A DNA stretch of 64,000 nucleotides, from contig CALYLW010000427.1 in the NCBI GenBank assembly GCA_944989445.1, forward strand, positions 348,501-412,500. Reading direction: 5' to 3'. The translations under genes were made by a program, and so were the position numbers. The stretch is from Ampullaceana balthica (taxonomy: Eukaryota; Mollusca; Gastropoda; Lymnaeidae). Shown one piece after another: positions 34,445-45,668 of this stretch. How positions within the stretch are numbered: position 1 is the stretch's first letter; each line of letters starts with the position of its first letter. The notes under the pieces were generated by a model that saw only the letters and a program-made list of their open reading frames with translations, did no database searches and was not told the DNA's origin.

Positions 34445-34700
34445 ATACCTAGCCTTAGACATAAGGATAAAAACACCTTTCTTATTCCGTATGAAGAACA
34501 AACACATACAAGTATTCGTTCTTCCCGTCAGGAATTCGGGTGTGGAATGGGTTGCCTGAAGAAACCAGGAAAACCAACACTTTATCAACATTTAAAACTC
34601 TAATAAGAATGCCGGACTAAACACATACCATAGATAACCGTAGGACGCAATAATCTTCTGTATAGAAGGAGCGTCTGTAAACAGAAAATATAAGATAAGA
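34445..34700 (+). mobile_element. LINE (CR1/L2-like) 3' end sharing its tail with the SINE family
   Basis: The plus frame ends YSFFPSGIRVWNGLPEETRK then TNTLSTFKTLIRMPD and a stop at about 34,618, the classic C-terminus of CR1/L2-type ORF2. It is followed by ACGCAATAATCTTCTGTATA, GAAGGAGCGTCTGTA and ATAAGATAAGA, which is the 3' tail of the SINEs at 5123, 20450 and 63017. 5' truncated and inserted in hAT copy A. Confidence 0.85.
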
Positions 34701-34791
34701 TTGGTGCGTGACGTCTTTGATGTACGGCCCTCTACAAAGGGCGGCAAATTGGAGACCAACCCGGGCGGCAAAAGTTCTAGCTACGCCACTG

Positions 34792-35588
34792 GATGAACAC
34801 GACATCTCATCTCAACCTAAAACAAAACAATAACGAAGTTTTGTGGCCTCGAGCTGTAAGTTCACATAAAAAAGTGACAGAAATTTAAAGATCACTTTCA
34901 TACTTGTGAAATAACCCATTTTTTTAAATCAGTTGACTTACAACTAACTAATGTGAGAAATGCAACGCGAATATGACATTAGGAGTGACTAAATGACATC
35001 AAAAGATGAATATTGAATTTTAAAATCAAAGTCTTGATTTTGTGGGGGTTCAAAGTTCAAGGGTGAAAGTGTCGTTTCATTCCGTAAAGATTCTCCTATT
35101 GCATCACTCCCCCTCCCCCACAGGAGTGGGCTCTTGGGCCTTTTGACCTACTCGTCATCCTTAAAGGGAACATCTGCAGTTACTACTGAGAACATAACTA
35201 CTAAAAATCACCAGGACACAAAGGCGTCACCCGGAGGGGGGGGGGTTGGTAATGGGCACTTTTATGTGCAGTGGATAGGTTCACCTATTTTACCTGTTAT
35301 CATAGAACATTTTTATTTTCTTTTTTTAGTGCAATTTCTATATGTAAATAAAAGCGTGTACTTTTTAAAAAAAATTCTTTAAAAAAATATTTTATTTAAT
35401 TTGATGTGTATTTATTTTGAAAACTTCCGTCATTTTTGACAGGTGATACACTAGTATATAACATAAGAACATTGGAGCGCTACTAGAACCGCTAAAAGGG
35501 AAAGACCTCGATATTTTTTAAAAATAGTAACCTAGATTCAATAGTTGGTTGTCTTTAAAAATAAAATTTTCTTCAGATATAAAAACAG
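34792..35588. other. Intergenic, no gene recognised
   Basis: Contains G-rich and C-rich short tracts near 35,100 and 35,235 (CACTCCCCCTCCCCCACAGG). No convincing reading frame or repeat end. Confidence 0.4.
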
Positions 35589-35760
35589 CCTACTATTGTA
35601 CATTTGAATTTTCTCACACGACTTTACATCTGGTAAAACAAATTTGCCTACTATTGTAGATTTGAATTTTCTCCCACGACTATACATCTGGCAAAACAAA
35701 TTTGCCTACTATTGTAGATTTGAATTTTCTTCCACGACAATACATCTAGCAAAACAACTT
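35589..35760. repeat. 58-bp tandem repeat, 3 copies
   Basis: Units start CCTACTATTGTAGATTTGAA and contain TCTCCCACGACTATACATCT; the copies differ at several positions. 35761-36117 shows no further feature. Confidence 0.9.
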
Positions 35761-36117
35761 TGGCAAATTTTGACATGAATATAATAACCATTAATTTCAA
35801 ATTAATTATGCTTTATTTTACATGGATTAGCAGTACCTTTCCATAAAAACTTGTAGGAAGAACTATATTTATGTTGACTAAAAATTAATATAAAATTGAG
35901 GTGCGGTTGAAATCAAAGTCCGCTGCAAAGCGTGTCAAGATAACAATCAACAGTGATTACAACAGTGCTACAAGGTTGTTGTCAGAACTCACAGGCTATG
36001 TGGCCACCATCTTTTTTCCAGTTCAGTCGTACTCATTTTTACATGGACTGCAGCAATTCTCACCATTTCCCATGTGAAATAACTATGGTATAACTATATA
36101 CAACACTACAGCTATGT

Positions 36118-36162
36118 ATCTTATCTTATCTTATCTTAACTTATCTTATCTTATCTTATCAA
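36118..36162. repeat. (TTATC)n microsatellite
   Basis: Nine near-perfect TTATC units with one TTAAC variant. This resembles the SINE tail motif reverse-complemented, so it may be an expanded tail. Confidence 0.88.
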
Positions 36163-36244
36163 AAAACGTATCCACGCCTGCATGAACCTTAACCTCACCA
36201 CGTATCAACCAGACTACAAATCCATCAGCAAAGCCATGCAGCCC

Positions 36245-38682
36245 CATAAGTCACATTAATGGTAAGAAATACTCGTTATTGATTAGTAAAAGGATAACAT
36301 AAGTCACATTAATGGTAAGAAATACTCGTTATTGATTAGTAAAAGGATAACATAAGTCACATTAATGGTAAGAAATACTCGTTATTGATTAGTAAAAGGA
36401 TAACATAAGTCACATTAATGGTAAGAAATACTCGTTATTGATTAGTAAAAGGATAACATAAGTCACATTAATGGTAAGAAATACTCGTTATTGATTAGTA
36501 AAAGGATAACATAAGTCACATTAATGGTAAGAAATACTCGTTATTGATTAGTAAAAGGATAACATAAGTCACATTAATGGTAAGAAATACTCGTTATTGA
36601 TTAGTAAAAGGATAACATAAGTCACATTAATGGTAAGAAATACTCGTTATTGATTAGTAAAAGGATAACATAAGTCACATTAATGGTAAGAAATACTCGT
36701 TATTGATTAGTAAAAGGATAACATAAGTCACATTAATGGTAAGAAATACTCGTTATTGATTAGTAAAAGGATAACATAAGTCACATTAATGGTAAGAAAT
36801 ACTCGTTATTGATTAGTAAAAGGATAACATAAGTCACATTAATGGTAAGAAATACTCGTTATTGATTAGTAAAAGGATAACATAAGTCACATTAATGGTA
36901 AGAAATACTCGTTATTGATTAGTAAAAGGATAACATAAGTCACATTAATGGTAAGAAATACTCGTTATTGATTAGTAAAAGGATAACATAAGTCACATTA
37001 ATGGTAAGAAATACTCGTTATTGATTAGTAAAAGGATAACATAAGTCACATTAATGGTAAGAAATACTCGTTATTGATTAGTAAAAGGATAACATAAGTC
37101 ACATTAATGGTAAGAAATACTCGTTATTGATTAGTAAAAGGATAACATAAGTCACATTAATGGTAAGAAATACTCGTTATTGATTAGTAAAAGGATAACA
37201 TAAGTCACATTAATGGTAAGAAATACTCGTTATTGATTAGTAAAAGGATAACATAAGTCACATTAATGGTAAGAAATACTCGTTATTGATTAGTAAAAGG
37301 ATAACATAAGTCACATTAATGGTAAGAAATACTCGTTATTGATTAGTAAAAGGATAACATAAGTCACATTAATGGTAAGAAATACTCGTTATTGATTAGT
37401 AAAAGGATAACATAAGTCACATTAATGGTAAGAAATACTCGTTATTGATTAGTAAAAGGATAACATAAGTCACATTAATGGTAAGAAATACTCGTTATTG
37501 ATTAGTAAAAGGATAACATAAGTCACATTAATGGTAAGAAATACTCGTTATTGATTAGTAAAAGGATAACATAAGTCACATTAATGGTAAGAAATACTCG
37601 TTATTGATTAGTAAAAGGATAACATAAGTCACATTAATGGTAAGAAATACTCGTTATTGATTAGTAAAAGGATAACATAAGTCACATTAATGGTAAGAAA
37701 TACTCGTTATTGATTAGTAAAAGGATAACATAAGTCACATTAATGGTAAGAAATACTCGTTATTGATTAGTAAAAGGATAACATAAGTCACATTAATGGT
37801 AAGAAATACTCGTTATTGATTAGTAAAAGGATAACATAAGTCACATTAATGGTAAGAAATACTCGTTATTGATTAGTAAAAGGATAACATAAGTCACATT
37901 AATGGTAAGAAATACTCGTTATTGATTAGTAAAAGGATAACATAAGTCACATTAATGGTAAGAAATACTCGTTATTGATTAGTAAAAGGATAACATAAGT
38001 CACATTAATGGTAAGAAATACTCGTTATTGATTAGTAAAAGGATAACATAAGTCACATTAATGGTAAGAAATACTCGTTATTGATTAGTAAAAGGATAAC
38101 ATAAGTCACATTAATGGTAAGAAATACTCGTTATTGATTAGTAAAAGGATAACATAAGTCACATTAATGGTAAGAAATACTCGTTATTGATTAGTAAAAG
38201 GATAACATAAGTCACATTAATGGTAAGAAATACTCGTTATTGATTAGTAAAAGGATAACATAAGTCACATTAATGGTAAGAAATACTCGTTATTGATTAG
38301 TAAAAGGATAACATAAGTCACATTAATGGTAAGAAATACTCGTTATTGATTAGTAAAAGGATAACATAAGTCACATTAATGGTAAGAAATACTCGTTATT
38401 GATTAGTAAAAGGATAACATAAGTCACATTAATGGTAAGAAATACTCGTTATTGATTAGTAAAAGGATAACATAAGTCACATTAATGGTAAGAAATACTC
38501 GTTATTGATTAGTAAAAGGATAACATAAGTCACATTAATGTTAAGAAATACTCGTTATTGATTAGTAAAAGGATAACATAAGTCACATTAATGGTAAGAA
38601 ATACTCGTTATTGATTAGTAAAAGGATAACATAAGTCACATTAATGGTAAGAAATACTCGTTATTGATTAGTAAAAGGATAA
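36245..38682. repeat. 53-bp satellite, 46 copies, nearly invariant
   Basis: 2,438 bp equals exactly 46 units of 53 bp, with core CATAAGTCACATTAATGGTA and ATTGATTAGTAAAAGGATAA. The only change I see is a G to T near 38,540. No spacers, so this is not a CRISPR array. Confidence 0.96.
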
Positions 38683-38768
38683 CAATGTTATGTTAAAGAA
38701 TTCAGAAACAACAATATTGTGCATTTAGTGTTGACATTAAGGGGCACTACATAAATGACGTCATGGTT

Positions 38769-39463
38769 GTTATGGCTGTACCTACATAATGTATGGCCGT
38801 ACCTACATAATGTATGGCTGCACCTACATAATGTATGGCTGTACCTACATAATGTATGGGTACCTACATAATGTATGGCCGTACCTACATAATGTATGGC
38901 GTACCTACATAATGTATGGCTGTACCTACATAATGTATGGCTGTACCTACATATGTATGGCTGTACCTACATAATGTATGGCTGTACCTACATAATGTAT
39001 GGCTGTACCTACATAATGTATGGCTGTACCTACATAATGTATGGCCGTACCTACATAATGTATGGCCGTACCTACATAATGTATGGCTGACCTACATAAT
39101 GTATGGCTGTACCTACATAATGTATGGCTGTACCTACATAATGTATGGCTGTACCTACATAATGTATGGCTGTACCTACATAATGTATGGCTGTACCTAC
39201 ATAATGTATGGCTGTACCTACATAATGTATGGCTGTACCTACATAATGTATGGCTGTACCTACATAATGTATGGGTACTTACATAATGTATGGGTACCTA
39301 CATAATGCATGGCTCTCACAGAATTACTTTAGGTTGTTATGGCTGTACCTACATAATGTATGGCTCTCACAGAATTACTTTAGGTTGTTATGGCTGTACC
39401 TACATAATGTATGGGTACCTACATAATGTATGTGTACCTACATAATGTATGGCTCTCACAGAA
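38769..39463. repeat. 21-bp minisatellite with higher-order variants
   Basis: Unit TATGGCTGTACCTACATAAT plus G, about 26 copies to 39313, some with GGG/GGC or single-base deletions. It is followed by larger units containing TATGGCTCTCACAGAATTAC. Open frames on the plus strand (repeating YIMYGCT) are artefacts of the 21-bp period. Confidence 0.93.
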
Positions 39464-39526
39464 TTACTTTTCAAAATATGTGGTGTTAATGGCTCTCTGA
39501 GACAAAAAGTTTCCCGACCCCTGCAC
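39464..39526. mobile_element. hAT-like terminal fragment
   Basis: GGCTCTCTGAGACAAAAAGT then TTCCCGACCCCTG resembles the right end of hAT elements that start CAGGGGTCGGGAA. No left end was found, so the minisatellite may lie inside a decayed element. Confidence 0.4.
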
Positions 39527-40238
39527 TCTAGTGAAATGTAAATACATGTACATGTATTTCATACATTTTTGAAAAATTATAAAACAGCTCATGAAAAATA
39601 TCACTGAAAGAATGTAAGTTTGAATCGTAAGGAAACGGCAAAGTTGGACACAGCTGTTGGTGTTGATTCCATGCCCATTAATGGCGATTTAGGCCAACCG
39701 GGCCTGTGACCTTTAAAGCATTTAAGTTACAGGAGTTTATATGTTGTACGTTGATAATATAAAATTATGAATGTAAAAAATATCCATTTATGTCAGCTGT
39801 TTTTTAAAGTTCAAAACAGAAAATTTTCAGGAAAACAAAGTGACAAACCTCTTCTTTAGCCCATGCTAATTTAACAGCAGGGCCGCCTTATTCATTAGGC
39901 ACAGTAGGCCTTGGATCTACGAACATTTGTGATGCATAAAATATAGTATTGAAAAAATAAACTGAGTTCCTCACTTTAAATATAGGAATCATTTGATGAC
40001 GTTAGTAGCACTTACCATTAAGGATGAGTAAAGTAATTGATTTGTATTAAAGTATGTTAATTTTATTGCTCTTCGCATTAACAAAGTCGCACGTGAAGTT
40101 CTCAAATGTCACTCCCCGTATCAGTTGGTTACTATTAGTTGACAGTTGAAGTTGAGGAGGGCCTACGAATATAAAGGTGCCTAGTGCCTATAAATATATA
40201 AGGGTGCCTAAGACCTATGAATATCAGCGTGCCTAGGA
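39527..40238. other. Intergenic, no gene recognised
   Basis: AT-rich. Around 40,160-40,240 a short degenerate repeat of GGTGCCTAGGACCTA / ACGAATATAAGG recurs on both sides of the MITE at 40247. Confidence 0.45.
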
Positions 40239-40246
40239 CCTACGAA

Positions 40247-40434
40247 CAGGGATGGTCTTAGGCCAGGGCAACCTATGCGGCCGCAGTGTGCCCCGCGTTT
40301 TCAATCGGTCCCGCCTATCTTAATTTTCACTTATTATCCTTATTAATTCCTTATACCTACCAAAAACGGGGCCCCGCGCAATCCGTTTCGCATACTTAGC
40401 CGCATAGGGCCCGCAATTGCTAAGACCGGCCCTG
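40247..40434. mobile_element. hAT-like MITE, 188 bp
   Basis: Ends CAGGGATGGTCTTAG and CTAAGACCGGCCCTG are inverted. The 8-bp flanks CCTACGAA are identical at 40239-40246 and 40435-40442. A close relative is at 56284-56468. Confidence 0.9.
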
Positions 40435-40569
40435 CCTACGAATATAAGGGTGCCTAGGAATATAAAGGTGACTAGGACCTACTAAGATCTAAAAACGGTT
40501 ATGGTGGCAGCAACACAGTTAACTAATCGCACTTGGGCAACAGTTTTGTTGAGCCTTCTCGTCAATGAG

Positions 40570-40785
40570 GGGCATCCACCGATCATCTTCGGCGTCTGCG
40601 ATTTCTCCAAGGGCATAGGCCACCTACGAGAGACCTCCAGGCATCTCTATCCTGGGCCAGCTTCTCCAGGATCTTCAATTCATGGCCAATTCTCTTGATG
40701 TCTGCCTCAAATTCTCAGCGCTAAGTGTTTCTTGGACGGCCTCTTTTCCGTTTACCCTGTGGGTTCCATTTCAGGGCTTGCTTTG
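40570..40785 (-). mobile_element. LINE ORF2 C-terminal fragment
   Basis: The minus frame reads [14 protein letters not shown] then EFEADIKRIGHELKILEKLA and QDRDAWRSLVGGLCP, the typical end of a non-LTR reverse transcriptase polyprotein. Two stops lie in the middle. Confidence 0.78.
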
Positions 40786-41282
40786 TTGTATTAGAAGCAG
40801 GTTTTCTTAGTGTTTTTTTAAAGAAAATCTGGGCAACAGTGTAGATGTTATTTATTTTTAGTGACAGAATCCAGTATTCCTTATTTTGACATATAAAAAA
40901 AAGTATTTAAAAAAATAAGGTATAACGGGAAGGGACATTGTTTATAATACTTTTACATATAAATAGCTGTATGAGGATACTCTCTGTTGTGGCAATTTGG
41001 TTAAATGGATGAGAAAGAAAATAGAGAAAGCAAGCGTTTCTAACATATTTAAGTTCAGAAGGCTGTATTTATTCAAGTGCCACTGCCTTTGCAGATATTA
41101 TTTGTCTGTTTTGCTGACTCTAAAAGGCGTTACATGTAATTGTTCATGTGAGAAGCAACCCTTGTCGAAATCTAAACCAAACAAATCTAAATATTGCTCC
41201 GAGTTTAGTTGGTGAATACTGGAAATGCGAATCGAATAGGGAAAAGTTATAATTTCAATATCTGAAATTGAAACGATATAAC

Positions 41283-41545
41283 AGACTGTCAGATTTAGAA
41301 GAGCTCAAGGGAAGAAACGACTTTGTCACATTTTTGTAGTTTTGAGATATTCAAGTTTTAAAGTTAAAAAATGTACAGATTTGTTATAAATTAACTAAAT
41401 ACATTTGATGTTTTAATAGGGTCAGAGACATAATTTATTCATAAAACCTCATTCAGAGCATTCAGAGCATTCTATTTTCCCCATCCTTCAGATAAATAAA
41501 AAAATTTAAAAATGTCACATAGCCGTTTCTTCCCTTGTGGTCTTC
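41283..41545. mobile_element. Short inverted-end repeat, copy 2 (MITE-like)
   Basis: Aligns with 6810-7045: ACTTTGTCACATTTTTGTAG at the left and AAAATGTCACATAGCCG at the right, with AACTAAATACATTTGATG in the interior. Confidence 0.5.
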
Positions 41546-41578
41546 CTGTAAAAATCCTAGGAATGCTATAAAAAAGGA

Positions 41579-41703
41579 CATCTTCACCTTCGTGAGGTCA
41601 TGTCATCTTCACCTTCGTAAGGTCATGTCATCTTCACCTTCGTAAGGTCATGTCATCTTCACCTTCGTAAGGTCATGTCATCTTCACCTTCGTGAGGTCA
41701 TGT
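41579..41703. repeat. 25-bp tandem repeat, 5 copies
   Basis: Exactly five units with CATCTTCACCTTCGTAAGGT; the first and last have CGTGAGG. Confidence 0.95.
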
Positions 41704-42180
41704 CAAAATTGTTGACTCTGCGACGTTACTCCTTTATGTTTCTACAGCAAGTCACGTGACGTTGTTTCCTAGCTGAGCCCGATTTGTCGTTAGGGAGGAA
41801 ACAGTAAAGGCCCTGTTAGTACTCTTAGAAATGCATTTTTATCTTATAGAAATGATACACAAATCAACACATTCTGGTACACAGCCATTTTTAAGCGCAT
41901 TATAAAGGGAGACAGAAATGTAAAAAAGAAGGCATTATGGGCTTCCGGCTAAGAGCAGAAATTGTTTAAAACAAAGTTCGTATACTCAAAACGGGTCGTA
42001 TAGGAAAGCAACACTGTGTGAAAATTTCAAAGCAATTTGTGAAGAACTTGTAAAGGTTTGAGATTGGGGAGAAAAGAACATTTTAAAAAGATCCTCTTAT
42101 TTTGCAGTTATTTTTTTAAAAATGTTTTGATTGTTATTCTATTAAGCTGTAAAAATAGGACTTACCTCTAACCTATAAAG

Positions 42181-42459
42181 GGGCCGTCCATAAAGTACGT
42201 AACGCTATTTTTGACCATTTTTAACCCCCCCCCTCCCACCTGTCACAAACTGTCACAAATCTTGGACATCCCCCCCCCTAAAGTACGTCACATTTTCGAA
42301 AAAAAATGTTTGTTTTTATTAACAAAATAATTAAAATGTCATATAAAACACCGTGATGTCACACATGGCCGGACCCCCCCCCTCCCCTCTGTCACAAACT
42401 GTCACACTTTCTTACACCCCCTCCCCCCTGTGGAGTGTGACGTACTTTATGGACGGCCC
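42181..42459. mobile_element. MITE with GGGCCGTCCATAAAGTACGT ends, copy 1
   Basis: Left end GGGCCGTCCATAAAGTACGT, right end ACGTACTTTATGGACGGCCC (inverted). Repeated CTGTCACAAACTGTCAC and C-runs lie near both ends. A related family is nested in the hAT copies B and C. Confidence 0.87.
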
Positions 42460-42556
42460 AAAACCAGTACCGAAAAAGGAACTTTTCACATTTTCATCCA
42501 GTTAAAGAATGCTTCGTTACGGAATGTACGTGTGCATACTTCAAGGACAGTGCCAG

Positions 42557-42815
42557 TGGGGTCGTCCATAAAGTAGTCACGCTATTTTTTACCATTTTTA
42601 ACCCCCTCCCTCCCCCTGTCACAAATCTTGGAACTAAAGTACGTCACATTTTCGAACACAAATGTTTGTTTTTATTAACAAAATAATTAAAATTTAATTG
42701 AAAACATGGTGACGTCACACGTTGCCGGACACCCCCTCCCCCTGTCACAAACTGTCACATTTTCTTACACCCCCCTCCTCCCTCCTGGAGCGTGACTTAC
42801 TTTATGGGCGGCCCC
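42557..42815. mobile_element. MITE of the same family, copy 2
   Basis: Left end GGGGTCGTCCATAAAGTAGT, right end TTACTTTATGGGCGGCCCC. Interior identical in layout to copy 1 (ATGTTTGTTTTTATTAACAA). Confidence 0.87.
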
Positions 42816-43199
42816 AGTTTTTTTAAAATAGGTTTTACCTGCCAGAAGTCTTACATCTGACCGTGGAGGCTGTGACGTGTCAAATCTCAAAGCACACCTT
42901 CAAAAGCACTCACATTGCTACACCACTGTTCTGTCAAGTTCTGTCTACTCATAACGACGCTTATTTTCGATTGGTTGTGTGACAGAAATAGTCCAATGTA
43001 AATTAACGATGTATCCACTAGCGATTCAAAGCCAACTATTTATGACTCCTCTCTGCTCTCTTCAGCTGATCTCTCAAAACTTTTTAGGATCAAGAGTCGT
43101 GTCGTGAAAAGTGATCTCACAGACATATTATCGCATGTTGCCATCCCCTTGAACTCACGATTTAATGTATTTTATATTTTTTTAAATATTTGTACACAA

Positions 43200-43646
43200 C
43201 CACTATCGTACACCTAAGCAATATCTGTACATATATCGATATCTGTAAACTTTGGCAATATCTGTGCCTATCACCGATATCTATACATTTCATCTATGGA
43301 TGTACACGTCACCAATATTAGTACACTTCACCAATATATGTACACTTCACCAATATATGTACTCTTCACCACTATATGTACACTTCACCAATATATGTAC
43401 TCTTCACCAATATATGTACACTTCACCAATATATGTACACTTCACCACTATATGTACACTTCACCACTATATGTACACTTCACCAATATATGTACACTTC
43501 ACCAATATATGTACACTTCACCACTATATGTACACTTCAACACTATATGTACACTTCACCACTATATGTACACTTCACTTATATATGTACACTTCACCAC
43601 TATACGTACACTTCACCACTATATGTACACTTCACCAATATATGTC
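43200..43646. repeat. 19-bp minisatellite, about 17 copies plus degenerate leader
   Basis: Unit ACTTCACCAATATATGTAC, alternating AAT/ACT variants, from 43325; 43200-43324 is a degenerate forerunner. A 19-bp period opens all three plus frames, which explains three overlapping open frames here. Confidence 0.93.
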
Positions 43647-44007
43647 TACTTTAGCATGTTGAAGAACATATTAAAAATATATAATCTCTGATTATAATTA
43701 TTGGCGTCCACTGGTGACGTCATTTTGTGTTAAAAGTGTTGTTGGGCTATGAAGATTGTCTTTGTATCTTGGCAGATCGAGTCTTCCGTAAGACTACTCT
43801 AATCTACTCTAAAATAAGTGGAGGTTCAGGTTAGAGTTCCGGACGCAAGGAGCACCTGTAAATACCTTTATATATTTAGTTGAAAATTAAAAAAAAACTA
43901 CAAAGCAATTGCGAAAGTAGACACCTTAGCAGCCATATTGGAAGGCAGAGAGGGCGTGTCATCTGAAGTTTCGTGGGTGCATTAAAAATTTTATTTTTAT
44001 TTTGGGG
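43647..44007. other. Intergenic, no gene recognised
   Basis: Ordinary AT-rich sequence between two minisatellites. Confidence 0.4.
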
Positions 44008-44287
44008 TTTAGAGTGAAGGCAGTTAGTTTAGGGTGAAGGCAGTTAGTTTAGGGTGAAGGCAGTTAGTTTAGTGTGAAGGCAGTTAGTTTAGGGTGAAGG
44101 CAGTTAGTTTAGGGTGAAGGCAGTTAGTTTAGGGTGAAGGCAGTTAGTTTAGGGTGAAGGCAGTTAGTTTAGGGTGAAGGCAGTTAGTTTAGGGTGAAGG
44201 CAGTTAGTTTAGGGTGAAGGCAGTTAGTTTAGGGTGAAGGCAGTTAGTTTAATGTGAAGGCAGTTAGTTTAGTGTGAAGGCAGTTAG
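44008..44287. repeat. 20-bp minisatellite, 14 copies
   Basis: Unit TTTAGGGTGAAGGCAGTTAG with TTTAGTG and TTTAATG variants. Confidence 0.95.
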
Positions 44288-44438
44288 TTTAGCTATGTAC
44301 AAAATAAATTTTAAATTGGAGATATTGAAAGAAATTTAACCACAGTAATATTTAACCACTGTAATATTTGTCATTGATTTAAATTAACCATTTTTAGTGT
44401 AAAAATAATTAGGACTGTATTAATTTGATTATTTAAAT

Positions 44439-45276
44439 TAAGGCTGCGGAAATTAACGATTAATTTCTCGATTAATCGTTAAACATTTTTAACGATTAAT
44501 TTTTTTTATCGATTAATCGACCCACCACTTATACATGTACTTGAAGTCAAAAAGTAAAATATTTCGGCCGATAAATATAAACTGATTTCCGGACGATTAC
44601 ACTTAAACGAACATTTTGGTTTTAAACTATTGACTGACGTGAATGTTCAAAATGTTGATAAAGGTTATTGTGTCCATTGAGAGAAATCGTTTGCCTACCA
44701 TGCAATTTTTCCTCTAAGTCTAAGCTTCGTTGGTCCGTGTGCAAAGTAAAAAAGAAACAGCTCGTGTGCAAAGTTGCAGAGCGTCCATTTTTTTGCAATA
44801 TTTTACAAAATTTGCTGCTCGGTGATTCTAAACTGCTGCGTGGCGTCGGTCAAATATCTGTGCATCCACGCTGCTTAAGGGAACATTGCTACCATGGTTC
44901 TAATACTTCGCTTACATATCACCTGCATACCAAACATCCACTACAGTATCGGAAACTTCAGCTGAGACAATCTAAAATCTAAAGCAATGTGAACGACTGT
45001 TCAGCTCGGCTGGTTATATTGTCAATAAGACACGCTCATCACTTGAACCAAATAATGTCAATACACTTGTCTGTTTGCGTTGTTGGTTAAAAGCTGTCAT
45101 TTAAAGAAGACATTACAGTGTTATTTCGATTTTCGACAAGTATTTTAATAAATGTTACTTATTTCTCTATGACACAATAAATTTCAATTTTTGGATTTAA
45201 TCGAAATTAACGATTAATTAATCGTTAATTTTTCAAAAGTTAACGATTAAATTTTAATTAATCGATAACAGTCCTA
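44439..45276. mobile_element. hAT element (ATCGATTAATCG family), copy 2
   Basis: Ends TAAGGCTGCGG and CAGTCCTA with clustered TTAACGATTAAT words. The flanks ATTTAAAT and ATTTATAT match at 7 of 8 positions. Carries a nested MITE at 44703-44888. Confidence 0.85.
44703..44888. mobile_element. hAT-like MITE (AATGTTCCCT family), nested
   Basis: Starts CAATTTTTCCTCTAAGTCTA and ends GCTTAAGGGAACATTG. Perfect 8-bp duplication CTACCATG at 44695-44702 and 44889-44896. Inserted inside the hAT element at 44439. An open frame of about 100 codons across it is incidental. Confidence 0.9.
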
Positions 45277-45668
45277 ATTTATATAAAGCAGTACCCCAGC
45301 AAGCAGCTGAGCGCACAGCACTTCACATTAAAATAGCAACACAAATATTTATAAATCCATTCAATTTAAAACATTCATATCTTAACTGAAAGAAGAAAAT
45401 GACATGATGGTGCAGGTGAGCTACGATTATCATTTAATATTTAGTTTGATTGTTGTTTAATATAATTTTGAAAGAAGAGTTTGAAAATATGGGGTTTTAT
45501 TGGAGTCTTGTATATAGTTAAATATGGAGTCAGGAGTCGAAAGTCAAATCGATTTCTTCTGGTGAGAAAACTTTAAAAAGTTTATCTTGTAAATTGTGTT
45601 CTCATTATACCATTGAAGGCAATAAAAGGGTGCCCTCCCTCTCTCTTCCTCTCTCTCTCCCCTTTCTC

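Larger units (their letters stand above)
32813..34791 (+). mobile_element. ZMYM-like hAT transposon, copy A
   Basis: Left end CACTGGCGTAGCTAGGG followed by GGTCCGCCCCGGGCGGCA; right end CTAGCTACGCCACTG (inverted). It encodes a broken transposase and carries a LINE fragment near the 3' end. Target duplication is not visible, perhaps because of a mutated left end. Copy B at 54984-57823 aligns along most of its length. Confidence 0.88.
41150..43080. repeat. Diverged relative of the 4.74-kb duplicated unit
   Basis: Matches 47,150-48,150 in order: AAATCTAAACCAAACAAATC, the GTTGACTC...CTACAGC..GTC..GTG stretch near 41,710, and TACATCTGACCGTGGAGGCT plus GTCTACTCATAA near 42,850-42,960. Divergence is high, and a 25-bp array and two MITEs were inserted. 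No gene is seen within it. Confidence 0.7.

Noticed and set aside
36245..38682. CRISPR-like array
   Set aside because: The units are contiguous identical 53-bp repeats with no unique spacers, and the DNA is from an animal.
38789..39305. Tyr/Met/Gly repeat frames
   Set aside because: Product of the 21-bp minisatellite.
40501..40698. 65-codon plus frame
   Set aside because: Antisense of the LINE ORF2 C-terminal fragment on the minus strand.
43252..43691. Three overlapping plus-strand frames of 92-136 codons
   Set aside because: A 19-bp tandem repeat reads through all frames; no start context or domain.
44668..44982. 104-codon plus frame, identical at 49409-49723
   Set aside because: It crosses a nested MITE and its target duplication; identity follows from the segmental duplication, not from selection.
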